From the NCBI GenBank assembly GCA_028718465.1, contig JAQULX010000149.1, positions 1 through 6,822 on the forward strand: 6,822 bases of DNA, in the 5' to 3' direction. A program made the translations under genes and the position numbers. Of the stretch, positions 5,003 through 6,822 are shown piece by piece (positions within the stretch are counted from its first letter, which is position 1; each line of letters opens with the position of its first letter). This DNA is from Dehalococcoidales bacterium. Lineage in GTDB: Bacteria > Chloroflexota > Dehalococcoidia > Dehalococcoidales > UBA3254. The notes beneath the pieces were generated by a model. The model saw only the letters and a program-made list of their open reading frames with translations, was not told the origin of the DNA and searched no databases.

Positions 5003-5670
5003 AGTAAAATGCCAATAATCGGCCCGGCGCAGGCAATCCCGATAAGTCCAAACCCATCCGATAAAGGAGATCTACGAGCAAGAACCGATACAAAGCCCAG
5101 ACCTAAAGCTAAAAGCATAGGCACGGTAAAAGGTCCGGCAGCCGCTGCCCCTGCGTCAAACGCAACTGCTAAGAAGTCAGGTGGTGTAAACATCGCGAGG
5201 ATTATAACCATCCCGTAGACAATTGCCAGAAGATTTCTGGTGGGAAATCCCAGGAGAATACGCAGTAATGCAGCCATAAAAAGTATGGCTATTCCTCCTG
5301 CTACGACGAAGATAAAGGCGGTAGTGTTACTATTACCGGCCTCAGCAGACATTTTGCTTAGCACCATTACGCCCGGTTCCGCATAGGTCACAGCAAAACC
5401 AAATACTAAGGCCACCGCTATGACGAGTATTATAGACCCACTTTGAGGTAATACGGCGCCGACGTCTCTTCCTATCGGTAAAATACCTGTTCTAACTCCA
5501 TACAGAAAACAGACGACCCCTACTATCACCATAGCTGATCCAATTAAGAAGCGCAGGAAAACCTCGGGGGGCATACGGAGCACTGTAAATTGCAGGACTA
5601 TGATGGCAATAATGATAGGCAGCAGTGCTTTCAGGACTTCCTGTGTGGTATCTCTGAAAATTCTTAACAA
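4981..5670 (-). CDS. DUF1538 family integral membrane protein (first of tandem pair)
   Basis: This is the first gene of the operon. It encodes 229 residues from TTG 5668-5670, supported by GGAG seven nt upstream; no ATG fits better. About seven membrane segments are visible (near residues 14-34, 38-60, 78-100, 117-140, 143-160, 170-195 and 207-228). Its motifs ILPIGRDVGAVL, FAVTYAEPGVMVLSKM, AVAFDAGAAAAGPFTV and DGFGLIGIACAGPI parallel those of the next gene, so the two are paralogues. They likely form one heteromeric membrane complex. The conserved acidic residues in YAEP, AFDAG and DGFG, placed at membrane edges, are candidates for substrate or ion handling. DUF1538 has no established function that I know of. 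The ending VFFF-TGA overlaps the next gene by 22 nt. Confidence 0.88.
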   Translation of the reverse strand: MLRIFRDTTQEVLKALLPIIIAIIVLQFTVLRMPPEVFLRFLIGSAMVIVGVVCFLYGVRTGILPIGRDVGAVLPQSGSIILVIAVALVFGFAVTYAEPGVMVLSKMSAEAGNSNTTAFIFVVAGGIAILFMAALLRILLGFPTRNLLAIVYGMVIILAMFTPPDFLAVAFDAGAAAAGPFTVPMLLALGLGFVSVLARRSPLSDGFGLIGIACAGPIIGILLWGVFFF

Positions 5671-5747
5671 AGTGATCTCCAGAAATTTGTTCTAACCGGG
5701 TTTTAAGCGAGGCCAACCGTCTACCAAAAGGTAAATACCCTAAATCC

Positions 5748-5776
5748 ATTATATAAACACAGGATGAACATGACAA
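5748..5776 (-). promoter_or_regulatory. Promoter of the DUF1538-DUF1538-PII operon
   Basis: On the minus strand TTGTCA (5771-5776) and a perfect TATAAT (5748-5753) are separated by exactly 17 bp. This is the best sigma70-type promoter in the window. Transcription would begin near 5741, leaving about 70 nt of leader before the TTG start. No clear riboswitch or operator is seen in the leader. Confidence 0.8.
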
Positions 5777-5811
5777 TTTTGATAGCTGAGTGCGGTTTGA
5801 AGATGGATAGC

Positions 5812-6299
5812 ATGATTCAGGCATACTATGGAAACAAATGCGGCGTCCTCAACCCAGGACGGTTGTGAAGCACCATCGGCTCCTCTCCCAGGCTCTCAAG
5901 AATACTGTGCGCAGCGGCATACTTTGGTTGGAATCCCTGCGACATGGTTAATGTACCTCGCTATTCAGGTCGAAGGATGCGTTCTCTCACAGCTGCCAGG
6001 ATGGCAGACCTCTAGATCATTCTATGTTGAGCCACGGGTTCCAGAGCCTGGCTCAGAAGGCTGGCATCACAGGAATGAGATTTTATGACCTGCTGCATAT
6101 ATTCGCATCGCTGATGCTCCTTGCAGGGATATCCGCCAAGGTCATATCAGCCATGCTGGGCTGCAGTTCTGTTGGATTCACCATGAATACCCGTGCTCAT
6201 ATCACCGGTGATCTTCAGGAGGATGTTGCAGTGCTGCTCAACGGCATGCTGCCAGAAGGGGAGGTACGTCATCAGGGTTCGGCGTCAAACCTGCCATGA
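5812..6299 (+). pseudogene. Decayed tyrosine recombinase (phage-type integrase) with frameshifts and internal deletion
   Basis: Pieces of a tyrosine recombinase are spread over two frames. From about 5812, IQAYYGNKCGVLNP leads (shifting frame near 5859) into TVVKHHRLLSQALKNTV, typical of the core-binding domain. The frame shifts again near 5929 to WNPCDMVNVPRYSGRRMRSL and ends in TAG at 6013-6015. From about 6012 another frame gives FQSLAQKAGITGMRFYDLLH and then LLAGISAKVISAMLG, which belongs near the C-terminus. About 100 residues are missing between these parts, including the first catalytic Arg. In the remaining part the expected HDLRHT reads YDLLHI, LGHSS reads LGCSS, and the nucleophile Tyr of DTYSH is replaced (NTRAH). 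The protein cannot be active. It lies 26 nt beyond the 3' end of tRNA-Leu(UAA), as expected for a relic of a tRNA-targeting element. Upstream limits are uncertain. Confidence 0.85.
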
Positions 6300-6325
6300 C
6301 GGGGTCGCTGCCGGGATCGGAGTAT

Positions 6326-6413
6326 TGGTGCCGGGGGAGGGTCTCGAACCCACAAGCCTTTTGAGGGCGGAGGATTTTAAGTCCTCTGCGTCTGCCAATT
6401 CCGCCACCCCGGC
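6326..6413 (-). tRNA. tRNA-Leu (anticodon UAA)
   Basis: The seven-base acceptor stem GCCGGGG (6407-6413) pairs with CCCCGGC (6330-6336). The anticodon stem GAGGA/TCCTC encloses the loop CTTAAAA, giving UAA. A long variable arm typical of class II tRNA and a GGTTCGAGA T-loop are present. CCA is encoded (6326-6328). The 3' end faces the integrase relic. Confidence 0.97.
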
Positions 6414-6454
6414 CCATAATAAGAATGATTTTTATCTGATAACCGAATAATAAA

Positions 6455-6530
6455 TGGAGGCGACGAGCGGATTCGAACCGCTGAATAGGGGTTTTGCAGA
6501 CCCCTGCCTTAACCACTTGGCAACGTCGCC
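6455..6530 (-). tRNA. tRNA-Cys (anticodon GCA)
   Basis: The acceptor stem GGCGACG (6524-6530) pairs with CGTCGCC (6459-6465). The anticodon stem GGGGT/ACCCC encloses CTGCAAA, giving GCA. The T-loop GGTTCGAATCC is canonical, and CCA is encoded at 6455-6457 after discriminator U. Confidence 0.97.
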
Positions 6531-6540
6531 GATAACAACC

Positions 6541-6615
6541 TGGAGCGGAAGACGAGATTCGAACTCGCGACTTCCTCCTTGGCAAGGAGGCATTCTACCA
6601 CTGAACTACTTCCGC
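6541..6615 (-). tRNA. tRNA-Gly (anticodon GCC)
   Basis: The acceptor stem GCGGAAG (6609-6615) pairs with CTTCCGC (6545-6551). The anticodon stem CCTCC/GGAGG encloses TTGCCAA, giving GCC. CCA is encoded at 6541-6543 after discriminator U. Only 10 nt separate it from tRNA-Cys. Confidence 0.97.
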
Positions 6616-6625
6616 GTATTATATT

Positions 6626-6653
6626 CTTATACCTTTAATTTTATCACGTTCAA
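6626..6653 (-). promoter_or_regulatory. Possible promoter between tRNA-Leu(GAG) and tRNA-Gly
   Basis: On the minus strand TTGAAC (6648-6653) and TATAAG (6626-6631) are 16 bp apart in an AT-rich 45-bp gap, with a start expected near 6619, just before tRNA-Gly. It could supply extra transcription of the Gly-Cys-Leu part of the cluster. Such AT-rich gaps produce matches by chance. Confidence 0.35.
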
Positions 6654-6660
6654 AAGGTAC

Positions 6661-6745
6661 TGCCGAAGAAGGGATTTGAACCCTTAAGAGCTTACGCTCA
6701 CCACCCCCTCAAGATGGCGCGTCTACCAGATTCCGCCACTTCGGC
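6661..6745 (-). tRNA. tRNA-Leu (anticodon GAG), CCA not encoded
   Basis: The acceptor stem GCCGAAG (6739-6745) pairs with CTTCGGC (6662-6668). The anticodon stem CCATC/GGTGG encloses TTGAGGG, giving GAG. A long variable arm (GTGAGCGTAAGCTC region) marks it as a leucine-type class II tRNA. The bases after discriminator A read GTA, so CCA must be added by the nucleotidyltransferase. The other four tRNAs here encode CCA. Confidence 0.96.
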
Positions 6746-6751
6746 CTGAAC

Positions 6752-6822
6752 TGGCAGGAGTGGCAGGAATCGAACCCGCGACACGCGGTTTTGGAGACCG
6801 CTGCTCTACCTAGCTGAGCTAC
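6752..6822 (-). tRNA. tRNA-Trp (anticodon CCA), 5' end cut by window edge
   Basis: The anticodon stem GCGGT/ACCGC encloses CTCCAAA, giving CCA. The 3' acceptor strand CACTCCT with discriminator G and encoded CCA (6752-6754) is typical of bacterial tRNA-Trp. The first six bases, expected to be AGGAGT, lie beyond the window. The gene is the most upstream visible member of the cluster and is 6 nt from tRNA-Leu(GAG). Confidence 0.95.

Noticed and set aside
5828..6088. Open frame of 86 codons overlapping the integrase relic
   Set aside because: Its translation is not protein-like. The frame alternates with the two frames that carry recognisable recombinase pieces, so it is a by-product of the frameshifts.
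6193..6687. Several open frames on both strands through the tRNA region
   Set aside because: They run through complete tRNA genes, and their translations are tRNA sequence read as codons.
1..6822. CRISPR array, intact insertion sequence or phage structural genes
   Set aside because: No regularly spaced repeats, no intact transposase and no phage structural motifs are visible. The only mobile-element trace is the broken integrase.

Overview
The window looks like a chromosomal segment of an anaerobic bacterium of mid G+C content. The support is sigma70-type promoters (several with an extended -10), AGGAGG-type ribosome binding sites with ATG, GTG and TTG starts, rho-independent terminators, and a five-gene bacterial tRNA cluster. 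The MarR, patatin and molybdenum-enzyme proteins resemble ones I associate with Dehalococcoidia (Chloroflexota) or anaerobic Bacillota. The sequence alone does not settle the phylum.

Layout. Positions 1-563 (minus) hold the N-terminal part of a two-CBS-domain protein with an ACT-like tail, behind its own promoter. Positions 648-1676 (minus) hold a two-gene unit: a three-helix cytochrome b-like membrane protein, then a sulfite-oxidase-fold molybdopterin lipoprotein. The second gene is interrupted by an in-frame TAG, although the frame continues with family-like sequence to a TAA at 648. A MarR-type regulator is divergent from this unit and shares a 240-280 bp control region with it. It ends in a clear terminator and is followed by a patatin-like phospholipase with its own promoter (2582-3415).

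Positions 3416-3822 lie between convergent transcription units. They contain inverted repeats, a 19-bp bidirectional terminator, a repeated 12-mer and a doubtful 47-codon ORF. Positions 3823-5670 (minus) hold a tightly coupled three-gene operon: two tandem DUF1538 membrane proteins with overlapping ends, then a PII-like signalling protein. A near-consensus promoter at 5748-5776 drives it. The likely reading is an uncharacterised two-subunit membrane transporter or channel gated by a PII-type nucleotide sensor.

Positions 5812-6299 (plus) are a wrecked tyrosine recombinase gene with frameshifts, a stop, an internal deletion and lost catalytic residues. It lies just beyond the 3' end of a tRNA-Leu gene, the usual place for an integrative element. 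Positions 6326-6822 (minus) are a tRNA cluster transcribed in the order Trp, Leu(GAG), Gly, Cys, Leu(UAA).

The observations most worth following are the in-frame TAG in the molybdoenzyme, its Sec-type lipoprotein signal in place of a Tat signal, and the DUF1538-DUF1538-PII operon.
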